From Gemmatimonadota bacterium (lineage in GTDB: Bacteria > Gemmatimonadota > Gemmatimonadetes > Longimicrobiales > Gaopeijiaceae), in contig JAQBXY010000008.1 in assembly GCA_027623325.1 (NCBI GenBank), positions 38,758-102,757 of the forward strand: 64,000 nt of DNA, written 5' to 3'. This document shows, one piece after another, positions 52,023 through 59,104 of this stretch; within the stretch, counting starts at the first letter, position 1; each line of letters begins with the position of its first letter. A model generated the notes under the pieces. The model saw only the letters and a program-made list of their open reading frames with translations, was not told the DNA's origin and did not search any database. The translations under genes and the position numbers were made by a program.

Positions 52023-53763
52023 CCTCCCTCCGTTCGTTCTGTTCTTCGTCGGCGCGCTGGCCGTCGCCGTCACGCGCGGAACCCTGCGCAAGGCGCTCGT
52101 CCTCGCGATCCCCGTGATCGGGGGACTCAACCTCTGGTTCGGGGTCGAGGCGGGTGTCCACCTGCAGATCGAGCTGCTCGGCTACACGCTGACCCCGTAT
52201 CGGGCCGACAAGCTGAGCCTGCTGTTCGGCTATCTGTTCCACGTGGCCGCCTTCCTCGGCTTCCTTTATGCGCTCCACCTAGGTGACGGCACGCCGGACG
52301 GCGCGGTCGATGGAGTGGACCACACCGGGGGCGACAGGGCAGGGCTGCAGCACGTGTCGGCGATGCTGTATGCCGGCAGTGCGCTGGGTGCGGTCTTCGC
52401 CGGCGACTTCATCACGCTCTTCGTGTTCTGGGAGCTGTTGGCCGTAACGTCCGCGTTCCTGATCTGGGCTCGGGCCTCGGAACGGTCCTATGCGACCGGG
52501 TTCCGATACCTGATCATCCACGTCGTTTCGGGTGTGCTGCTGCTGTCGGGCGCGCTCATGCTGGCACACGAAACGGGCTCGGTGGCGTTCGAGCACATCG
52601 GCCTCGAGAGTGGCTCCCCGGCCGGATGGCTGCTCCTGATCGCGTTCGGCATCAAGGCCGGCTTCCCGCTCGCGCACAACTGGATCACGGAGGCATATCC
52701 CGAAAGCACGCCGACGGGCACGGTCTTCCTGAGCGCGTTCACGACCAAGGTCGCCGTGTATGCGCTCGCTCGGGGGTTCGCGGGGGCAGAGCCGCTCATC
52801 TACATCGGGACGGCGATGACCTTCTTCCCGATCTTCTATGCGGTGCTCGAGAACGATCTGCGGCGCGTTCTTGGCTATTCGATGATCAACCAGATCGGCT
52901 TCATGGTCGCGGGTATCGGCATCGGGACGGGACTCGCGGTGAACGGTGCGGTCGCTCACGCCTTCGCGGATGTCATCTTCAAAGGCCTCCTCTTCATGTC
53001 GGTCGGCGCCGTCATGACGATGACCGGACGCACCAAGGGCACCGACCTGGGTGGCCTCTACAAGACCATGCCGTTCACCGCGACGCTGTGTATCGTGGGC
53101 GCGATGGCGATTTCGGCCTTCCCGCTGTTCAGCGCCTTCGTGACCAAATCGATGATCATGGTCGCGGCCATCGAGGAGCATCACTACATCGTCTGGGCGT
53201 TCATGCTCTTTGCTTCGGCCGGCGTGCTGGAGCATGCGGGAATCAAGATTCCGTTCTTCGCGTTCTTCGCACACGACTCCGGCATCCGGGCCAAGGAACC
53301 GCCGAAGAACATGCTCGCCGCGATGTCGATCGGGGCGGTCCTGTGCGTGTTGATCGGTGTGTTCCCGAGCCAGTTCTACTCGCTGCTGCCAATGGACGCC
53401 GAGTACCATCCGTACGACACGACCCACGTTTTGACGCAGTTGCAGCTGCTCTGTTTTGGTGCCCTCGGCTTCATCACTCTCATGAAGAGCGGGGTGTATC
53501 CGGACGAGAAGCGAGCGGTGCACATCGACGCCGAGATCCTCTACCGCAAGTTGGGTCCCTGGATCGTTCGGACGACGGGGTCTGTCGTGGGTCGCGTCGA
53601 CGTTTACGTGCGTTCGTCCGTCATGGAGCTGGTGAAATCACTCCTCGCTCTTACCGGGCGTTGGCATGGGAGCATGGGCCCCCTGGCGCGCTCGTGGCCA
53701 TCGGGTAGCATGGTCTTATGGGTCGCGATCCTATTGGCGGCCTACCTGCTGTTCTACCTCTAA
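52012..53763 (+). CDS. Third antiporter/NuoL-M-N-like proton channel module
   Basis: A 583-aa polytopic protein of the same family as the two modules upstream. It has Glu in LFVFWELLAVTSAFLIWA, Lys in LIAFGIKAGFPLAHNWITEAYPESTP and Lys in AFTTKVAVYALARG, so the proton path residues are kept. It is about 90 residues longer, with a C-terminal extension including an amphipathic stretch (KRAVHIDAEILYRKLGPWIV) and a last hydrophobic helix. Similar extensions occur in Na+/H+ antiporter D-like subunits of Mrp/Mbx-type complexes. It ends the antiporter cluster. Confidence 0.9.
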   Translation: MLSSLPPFVLFFVGALAVAVTRGTLRKALVLAIPVIGGLNLWFGVEAGVHLQIELLGYTLTPYRADKLSLLFGYLFHVAAFLGFLYALHLGDGTPDGAVDGVDHTGGDRAGLQHVSAMLYAGSALGAVFAGDFITLFVFWELLAVTSAFLIWARASERSYATGFRYLIIHVVSGVLLLSGALMLAHETGSVAFEHIGLESGSPAGWLLLIAFGIKAGFPLAHNWITEAYPESTPTGTVFLSAFTTKVAVYALARGFAGAEPLIYIGTAMTFFPIFYAVLENDLRRVLGYSMINQIGFMVAGIGIGTGLAVNGAVAHAFADVIFKGLLFMSVGAVMTMTGRTKGTDLGGLYKTMPFTATLCIVGAMAISAFPLFSAFVTKSMIMVAAIEEHHYIVWAFMLFASAGVLEHAGIKIPFFAFFAHDSGIRAKEPPKNMLAAMSIGAVLCVLIGVFPSQFYSLLPMDAEYHPYDTTHVLTQLQLLCFGALGFITLMKSGVYPDEKRAVHIDAEILYRKLGPWIVRTTGSVVGRVDVYVRSSVMELVKSLLALTGRWHGSMGPLARSWPSGSMVLWVAILLAAYLLFYL

Positions 53764-53803
53764 TCAGTGTCTGTGCTCGAGACCCCAGTGATCCGGTGAC
53801 GCA

Positions 53804-54658
53804 GTGACTGCCAGACTCGCGATTCACTCGGACGTAGTGGCTCGTACGCCGGATGTGTTGCACCGGTTGATCGCCGCTGGTGTCGACGTCGAGTTCGTCG
53901 GCGGAGAGGCGGGTACGGCCGAGGGCGCAGCCGATGCACTGCAGGGCGTCCGCGACTCCAGGCTCGACCTCGCCTTGGTGGGCATTCGAGCCCTGCGCGG
54001 GAGTGCCGCCGACGATCTCACGACGGTGGCCGTGTTGCCCCGTGAAGAGTTTCGAGACGTCTTGGTGTCGATCGACGGATCGCGGGCGTCTCTCGCCCAG
54101 CTGCCGGCGGGGGCCGTCGTCGGCCTCGCCGGACAACGCAGGCTCGCATTCCTGCGGGCCCACAGGCCCGACCTCGAAGCCGTCCTCCTGGACCCCGGGG
54201 TACTCGCCGATGCCGCCCGCGTGCCGGTCGGTATCGACGCGATGATCATCAGCGCGATCGACGCGCGCAGGGCAGGGCTGTCGGACGCCGTCGTCGAGGC
54301 CCTCGAGCCGAAGTCCTGGCTTCCCGAACCGGGCCAGGGTGCACTCGCCCTCGTCGCCAGACACCCGATCGCTGAAGCGACGGCCCTCGATCACCTCCCC
54401 ACGCGCACGGCACTTCGCACCGAGCTCGCCCTCCTCGACGCGCTCGATTCGGACGACGGAGCTCCCCTCGGCTGCCTGGCCCAGCCATCGGGCCGGTGGA
54501 TCCGGCTGTGGGCTGCGGCTGCATCCCCCGATGGACGTCGGCTGGTTCGGTCGGACCTGACCGGTCCCCTGGACGAGCCCGAGGCACTCGGCGACGCCGT
54601 CGCACGGCAGCTCGTGGAGCGGGGCATCGGGCTCGTGCTCGAATCCGCTCGGAAATGA
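53804..54658 (+). CDS. HemC-like protein lacking catalytic residues
   Basis: A 284-aa protein (GTG 53804) that aligns over most of its length with hydroxymethylbilane synthase (HemC): [46 protein letters not shown] and [16 protein letters not shown]. The key residues are lost: the cofactor-binding Cys is Asp218 (DDGAPLG instead of GGCxxPxG), the catalytic Asp of the SMKDVP motif is gone (GIRALRG at 60-66), and the RGN..TRL arginines are replaced ([12 protein letters not shown]). Only the RR of the SSLRR motif survives (112-113). It probably cannot make hydroxymethylbilane and may have another role. It overlaps the next gene by 4 nt. Confidence 0.75.
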   Translation: MTARLAIHSDVVARTPDVLHRLIAAGVDVEFVGGEAGTAEGAADALQGVRDSRLDLALVGIRALRGSAADDLTTVAVLPREEFRDVLVSIDGSRASLAQLPAGAVVGLAGQRRLAFLRAHRPDLEAVLLDPGVLADAARVPVGIDAMIISAIDARRAGLSDAVVEALEPKSWLPEPGQGALALVARHPIAEATALDHLPTRTALRTELALLDALDSDDGAPLGCLAQPSGRWIRLWAAAASPDGRRLVRSDLTGPLDEPEALGDAVARQLVERGIGLVLESARK

Positions 54659-55143
54659 CCGGTCCACCGTCGAAGAAAATCCACAACGCCGACGGGATCG
54701 TCGAACGCTATGGGCGTCCGCGCACCACCACGGTCGTCTTTACGAACGGCGTCTTCGACATCCTCCACGCGGGTCACATAAGCTGCCTGACGGCCGCGCG
54801 TTCGCTGGGCGACGCCCTCGTCGTCGGTGTGAACTCGGACGCTTCGGCGAGGCGACTGGGCAAAGGGCTGGGCCGGCCGATCAACGGAGAGGGCGATCGA
54901 GCTTTTCTCCTCGCCGCGCTCGAAGCCGTGGACGCCGTGTGTATCTTCGAGGAGGACACACCCGCCACCTTGGTCGCGGCGCTGCTTCCCGACGTGTTGG
55001 TGAAAGGCGGGGACTACGACCGCAAAGACATCGTAGGACGCGAGGCCGTCGAGGCGGCGGGAGGTCGCGTCGAAGTCGTCCCCTACGTGGAAGGGTATTC
55101 CACGACCTACTTCGTTGAGCGCATCCGGGAGAGCATGGCATGA
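54655..55143 (+). CDS. rfaE2: D-glycero-beta-D-manno-heptose 1-phosphate adenylyltransferase
   Basis: A 162-aa cytidylyltransferase-fold enzyme with the nucleotide motif [12 protein letters not shown] (30-41), VKGGDYD and the late [10 protein letters not shown] matching the STT motif. It transfers AMP from ATP to heptose 1-phosphate, giving ADP-heptose for LPS core. It corresponds to the C-terminal half of HldE; the kinase half is the separate gene at 31239. ATG 54655 overlaps the HemC-like stop and its own stop overlaps rph. Confidence 0.92.
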   Translation: MTGPPSKKIHNADGIVERYGRPRTTTVVFTNGVFDILHAGHISCLTAARSLGDALVVGVNSDASARRLGKGLGRPINGEGDRAFLLAALEAVDAVCIFEEDTPATLVAALLPDVLVKGGDYDRKDIVGREAVEAAGGRVEVVPYVEGYSTTYFVERIRESMA

Positions 55144-55853
55144 ATCGTCACGATGGACGCAGGCCCGATCAGGGGCGTGCCATCTCGATCGAAACCGACG
55201 TGGCGCCTTATGCGGAGGGCTCCTGCCTCATCGCGACCGGCGATACGCGCGTGTTGTGCACGGCATCGGTCGTGGCCGGCGTCCCCAAGTGGCGGGAACG
55301 GAGCGGGGCGGGGTGGGTCACGGCCGAATACGCGATGCTGCCGCGCGCCACGCACACGCGCACCGACCGCGAACGCACGGGTCCCAAGGGTCGCACGCAG
55401 GAAATCCAGAGACTCATCGGCCGGTCCCTTCGGTCCGTGACCGACATGAAGGCGATGGGGGCGTACACGGTCACCGTCGATTGTGACGTCCTCCAGGCGG
55501 ACGGCGGTACGCGCACCGCTTCGATTACAGGTGCGTGCGTGGCGCTGTCGCTTGCTGCCGGGTGGATGATTCAGGAGGGTCTCGTTCAACGTAGCCCGAT
55601 CCGGGAACGGGTCGCGGGCGTCAGCGTGGGGATCGTGGACGGTGTCGCGTGCCTCGATCTCGACTACCGGGAAGACTCCTCCGCGCAGGTCGACATGAAC
55701 GTCGTCGCCACGGAGAGCGGGGGTATCGTGGAGGTGCAGGGAACGGCGGAAGGTGATCCGTTTCCTCGCCGGGACCTCGACGCGATGCTGGACCTGGGCA
55801 TGTCCGGCATCGAGACTCTCCTGGCCGCGCAGGCCAGCGCGCTTCGCGGCTGA
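55140..55853 (+). CDS. rph: Ribonuclease PH
   Basis: A 237-aa phosphorolytic 3' exonuclease that trims tRNA precursors. The family motifs are intact: [31 protein letters not shown], the RLIGRSLR phosphate-binding Arg region, [19 protein letters not shown] and [22 protein letters not shown]. The length is normal. It overlaps rfaE2 by 4 nt and precedes rdgB by 17 bp, a common pairing in bacteria. Confidence 0.96.
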   Translation: MNRHDGRRPDQGRAISIETDVAPYAEGSCLIATGDTRVLCTASVVAGVPKWRERSGAGWVTAEYAMLPRATHTRTDRERTGPKGRTQEIQRLIGRSLRSVTDMKAMGAYTVTVDCDVLQADGGTRTASITGACVALSLAAGWMIQEGLVQRSPIRERVAGVSVGIVDGVACLDLDYREDSSAQVDMNVVATESGGIVEVQGTAEGDPFPRRDLDAMLDLGMSGIETLLAAQASALRG

Positions 55854-55870
55854 CCGGGCCCGGGGCGAAC

Positions 55871-56512
55871 ATGGAACTCCTCGTCGCGACTCGGAGCGCG
55901 GGCAAGAGCCGCGAGATCCAGAGGATCCTCGCTGCGGTTCCTGGTCTGATCGTGAAGAATCTCGACGAGGCGGGCATCACCTTCGAAGCGGCGGAGGACG
56001 ATCTGGAACCGTACGCGACGTTTGAGGAGAACGCCCTGTCCAAGGCGCGCTACTTCTTCGACCGGTCGGGCATGGCAACGGTTGCCGATGACTCCGGAAT
56101 CGAGGTGGATGCGCTCGCCGGCGCGCCCGGCGTGCGCTCGAAACGGTTCGCCCCGGATCAGGGCCTCGAAGGCCAGAGCCTCGACGACGCCAACAACCGC
56201 CATCTCGTGGGACGCCTCGCCGGCGTGGCCACGGAAGCACGTGCGGCGCGCTACGTGTGTGTCGCCGCGCTGTTGTCCGGCAAGGATGAACCGCTCCTCA
56301 TTCGGGGTGAAGCACCGGGTGTCATTATCGACGAAGCTCGGGGGACGGGAGGGTTCGGATACGACCCCTTCATGCTCGACCCGGAGGTCGGCAAGACGTT
56401 CGCCGAGATGGCGCCGTCGGAAAAAGATGCGCGGAGTCACCGGGGGAAGGCTTTTCGTCAACTTGCGCTCGAGCTTCGGGCGCGCCTCCACGGAGACACC
56501 AATGGCGCGTGA
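55871..56512 (+). CDS. rdgB: Non-canonical purine NTP pyrophosphatase (XTP/dITP diphosphatase)
   Basis: A 213-aa Ham1/RdgB protein that hydrolyses dITP and XTP to keep them out of nucleic acids. Motifs are VATRSAGKSREI (family usually T.N..K), FEENALSKARYF, ADDSGIEVDALAGAPGVRSKRF, GTGGFGYDPFM and SHRGKAFRQL. It is slightly longer than the usual 195-200 aa because of a small insert. The last 11 nt overlap the DUF971 gene. Confidence 0.95.
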   Translation: MELLVATRSAGKSREIQRILAAVPGLIVKNLDEAGITFEAAEDDLEPYATFEENALSKARYFFDRSGMATVADDSGIEVDALAGAPGVRSKRFAPDQGLEGQSLDDANNRHLVGRLAGVATEARAARYVCVAALLSGKDEPLLIRGEAPGVIIDEARGTGGFGYDPFMLDPEVGKTFAEMAPSEKDARSHRGKAFRQLALELRARLHGDTNGA

Positions 56513-56831
56513 ACTGCGGATCGAACCGGACGAGATCGGACCCACGGAAGACGGCACTCAACTCCGCATCCTCTGGAAAGACGGCGTCGTCGCCATCTAC
56601 GTCCCCCGATACCTTAGGATCCTGTGCCCCTGCGCGGGGTGCGTCGATGAGATGACGGGAGTGCGCACGCTGACACCCGCGATGGTGAACGACGCCGTCT
56701 ATCCGATGGCGATTCACTACGTCGGACGGTATGCGATTCAGTTCATGTGGAGCGACGGACATTCGACCGGCATTTACACGTTCGAGTATCTCAGGGAAAT
56801 CTGGGATACCGAAGGGGAGAAGATAGAGTGA
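56502..56831 (+). CDS. DUF971 (gamma-butyrobetaine hydroxylase N-terminal-like) domain protein
   Basis: A 109-aa protein consisting of a single DUF971 domain (PF06155). It contains LRILWKDGVVAIYVPRYLRILCPCAGCVDEMTG, given here only in part by its CPCAGC zinc-type motif at about 44-49, and ends YTFEYLREIW. In bacteria such stand-alone domains are often near Fe-S cluster genes; the function is not established. It overlaps rdgB by 11 nt and the amidase gene by 4 nt, so it is part of the same operon. Confidence 0.88.
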   Translation: MARELRIEPDEIGPTEDGTQLRILWKDGVVAIYVPRYLRILCPCAGCVDEMTGVRTLTPAMVNDAVYPMAIHYVGRYAIQFMWSDGHSTGIYTFEYLREIWDTEGEKIE

Positions 56832-57859
56832 AGATTTTCGCTCGCATGTGGCTGATGCTCCTGGCGGTGACCATTCTCGCGGCCGAGCCCGCGGCTGCGC
56901 AGGGCAGGACTACGCATCAGCTTCCGCTGACTCCCGAGAACATTCACTGGGGCTATTACGACGCCTCGCTCGAGCCGGTTCTCACCGTCCGTTCCGGCGA
57001 TCGGATCTACTTCGAGAACATGCTGGCGAGGGGACTGGAGCGCCTTCGTCTGGCGGGAATCGCCGATGCGCGCTTCCTCCCCTCGATGGTCGCCGTGGAA
57101 GAGGCCGAGACGGTGCGGGTCGGGTCCCACCCGCTGAACGGCCCCATCTACGTGGAGGGCGCCGAGCCGGGTGATGTGCTCGAGGTACGCTTCGTGGACA
57201 TCGGCTTCCTGACGCCCTACGGCGTCAGCGGCTTCCTACCGGGTGGGGGCACACTGCCGACCGACTTCCCTTCGGCAGGACTGCGCGCCTTCGAAATCGA
57301 CACGATCGCTGGGACGACGACCATGACGGGGGTGCCCGGCATCGTGATCCCGGCGCGGCCCTTCTTCGGTTCGATCGGCGTCGCGCCGCCCCTCCTGGGG
57401 GGACGCATCAACAGCACTGCACCCGGCTACCACGTCGGAAATTTGGACAACAAGGACTTGGTCGAAGGCACGACGCTCTTCCTCCCGGTGCACGCAGCCG
57501 GTGGGCTTCTGTCGATCGGTGACGGTCACGCGGCCCAAGGAGATGGCGAAGTGAGCGGCACGGCGATCGAGACGTCGCTCTATGGGACGATCGAAGTCGT
57601 CCTCCACAAGGATCGGACGCTGGGGTGGCCGCGTGCGGAGACCCCCACGCACTACATCTCGATGGGACTCGATTCGGACCTCGACGAAGCGGCGCGGATC
57701 GCGACGCGCGAGATGGTCGAGTTTCTGGTTTCCGAACACGGGCTGGCCGCAGGTGACGCCTACATTCTGTGCTCGGTGGCGCTCGATCTGCGCGTGACTC
57801 AACTCGTGGATGGTACGAAGGGCATTCACGGAATGTTGGCCAAGGCGCTGTTCCGCTAA
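56828..57859 (+). CDS. Exported acetamidase/formamidase-family protein
   Basis: A 343-aa protein of the FmdA/AmdA family (PF03069), which hydrolyses short amides to ammonia and acid. Motifs are GYYDASLEPVLTVRSGD, IYVEGAEPGDVLEV, GGRINSTAPGYHVGNLDNKDL and the conserved GDGHAAQGDGEVSGTAIE. Unlike most members it carries a signal peptide (WLMLLAVTILAAEPAAAQ), so it acts in the periplasm or outside. GTG 56828 overlaps the DUF971 stop by 4 nt. It ends a plus-strand run of genes that starts at 44997. Confidence 0.88.
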   Translation: MKIFARMWLMLLAVTILAAEPAAAQGRTTHQLPLTPENIHWGYYDASLEPVLTVRSGDRIYFENMLARGLERLRLAGIADARFLPSMVAVEEAETVRVGSHPLNGPIYVEGAEPGDVLEVRFVDIGFLTPYGVSGFLPGGGTLPTDFPSAGLRAFEIDTIAGTTTMTGVPGIVIPARPFFGSIGVAPPLLGGRINSTAPGYHVGNLDNKDLVEGTTLFLPVHAAGGLLSIGDGHAAQGDGEVSGTAIETSLYGTIEVVLHKDRTLGWPRAETPTHYISMGLDSDLDEAARIATREMVEFLVSEHGLAAGDAYILCSVALDLRVTQLVDGTKGIHGMLAKALFR

Positions 57860-57896
57860 CGAGACTCGGCAGCAACGGATAGCGCCCGGCTTCGCG

Positions 57897-58922
57897 TCAG
57901 AACGCTCCGCTCAGGAGGGTCACGAGGAAGCCGATCGCAACGCCTGCGGCGAGTACGGCGCCGACGCCTAGGGCGACATTCCTCGCGATGTCGGCGCCGC
58001 CCGAAGCGCCTTTCACGACGGTTTGGTATTCGCCCGTGTGGATCGCCTTCGCGCGCTGAAGAACCTTGCGCACCGTCCGCGCGTCAGGCGGCCGATTGGC
58101 CGGATCCTTTTCGAGACACGCGTTGATGACCCAGACCACATCGGGCGGGGTCTCAGGCTGCAGGAGCAAGAGCGGTTCTGGGGCGCCGTGGAGCACCGCG
58201 GTCGTCGTGGCGATTCCCGTGCTTTTGTCGAAGGCCTTTTGGCCCGCGAGCATCTCGTAGAGCAGGGCCCCCAGTGCCCATAGGTCCGCCCTGTGGTCCA
58301 CATCCACTGCTCGGACCTGCTCTGGGCTCGCATACCCGACCGTCCCGAGCGAAACGCCGGTGTGTGTGATCGGCTCACGCGACGAGAGCTTCGCGACGCC
58401 GAAGTCCAAGAGCTTGGCTTCACCGCGGTCGGTGATCTGCACGTTCGAAGGCTTGAGGTCCCGGTGGACGATGCCCGCCTCGTGCGCCCGTTCGAGTGCC
58501 GACGAGAGCTGAATGCCGAGTTCGAGGCATTCCTCGATGCTGAAGCGCGACTCCTCCATGCGATGCTTGAGCGTGTGACCCTCGTAGTAGGTCATCACGA
58601 TGAAAAGCTTGCCCTCGGCCGTCTCGCCGATGTCGTGCACGGTGCAGATGTTCGCGTGGTCGAGCGCCGATGCGGCCTGCGCTTCTTGAACGAAGCGCCG
58701 CTTCGCGTCCTCGTCGAACACCAGATGGGCCGAGAGCGTCTTGAGCGCGACGAGCCGATCGAGCTTGGTGTCACGGGCACGGAAGATGATCCCCATGCCG
58801 CCCTCACCCATCTTCTCGAGGACTTCGTATTGATCTCCTACGATCGTGCCGCTCTGCAAGGGTGCTCCCGTGGTGAAATGGGTCAGCCGCACAAGGTAGG
58901 ACAGTGCTCGCGGATTCCGCAT
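57897..58922 (-). CDS. Serine/threonine protein kinase with C-terminal membrane anchor
   Basis: A 341-aa Hanks-type kinase. The catalytic core (about 32-290) has GEGGMG, Lys61 (VALK), HRDLKPSN (153-160), DFG (173-175), a SPE version of the APE motif and the usual Asp in DLWALG. A single C-terminal hydrophobic helix (about 314-338) anchors it; no extracellular sensor domain is attached. The start ATG 58922 lies 20 bp from the start of a divergent kinase fragment; GTG 58892 is an alternative. The target proteins are unknown. Confidence 0.9.
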   Translation of the reverse strand: MRNPRALSYLVRLTHFTTGAPLQSGTIVGDQYEVLEKMGEGGMGIIFRARDTKLDRLVALKTLSAHLVFDEDAKRRFVQEAQAASALDHANICTVHDIGETAEGKLFIVMTYYEGHTLKHRMEESRFSIEECLELGIQLSSALERAHEAGIVHRDLKPSNVQITDRGEAKLLDFGVAKLSSREPITHTGVSLGTVGYASPEQVRAVDVDHRADLWALGALLYEMLAGQKAFDKSTGIATTTAVLHGAPEPLLLLQPETPPDVVWVINACLEKDPANRPPDARTVRKVLQRAKAIHTGEYQTVVKGASGGADIARNVALGVGAVLAAGVAIGFLVTLLSGAF

Positions 58923-58942
58923 CCCCGCCGCATCTTGTCCGG

Positions 58943-59103
58943 ATGAACGATCCGATTTCGCGGCTCAATGCCGCCCTGGAAGGCGGCTACCACATCGAGC
59001 GCGAACTCGGTGAGGGTGGCATGGCCAGGGTCTATCTCGCCGACGACATCAAGCACGAGCGTAAGGTCGCGCTGAAGGTGCTCAAGCCGGAGCTAGCGGC
59101 GGC
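58943..59103 (+). pseudogene. 5' fragment of a serine/threonine protein kinase gene
   Basis: From ATG 58943 about 53 codons encode a standard kinase N-terminus: LNAALEGGYHIERELGEGG, the GEGGMARVYLA loop and the ATP Lys in VALKVLKPELAA. Full kinases of this type continue with a segment on to the C-helix and catalytic loop. Here the similarity stops at about 59103 and the sequence becomes the 3' end of the minus-strand permease gene, whose stop is at 59105. The rest of the kinase is missing, so this is a remnant left by a deletion or insertion. Confidence 0.75.
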
Positions 59104-59104
59104 G

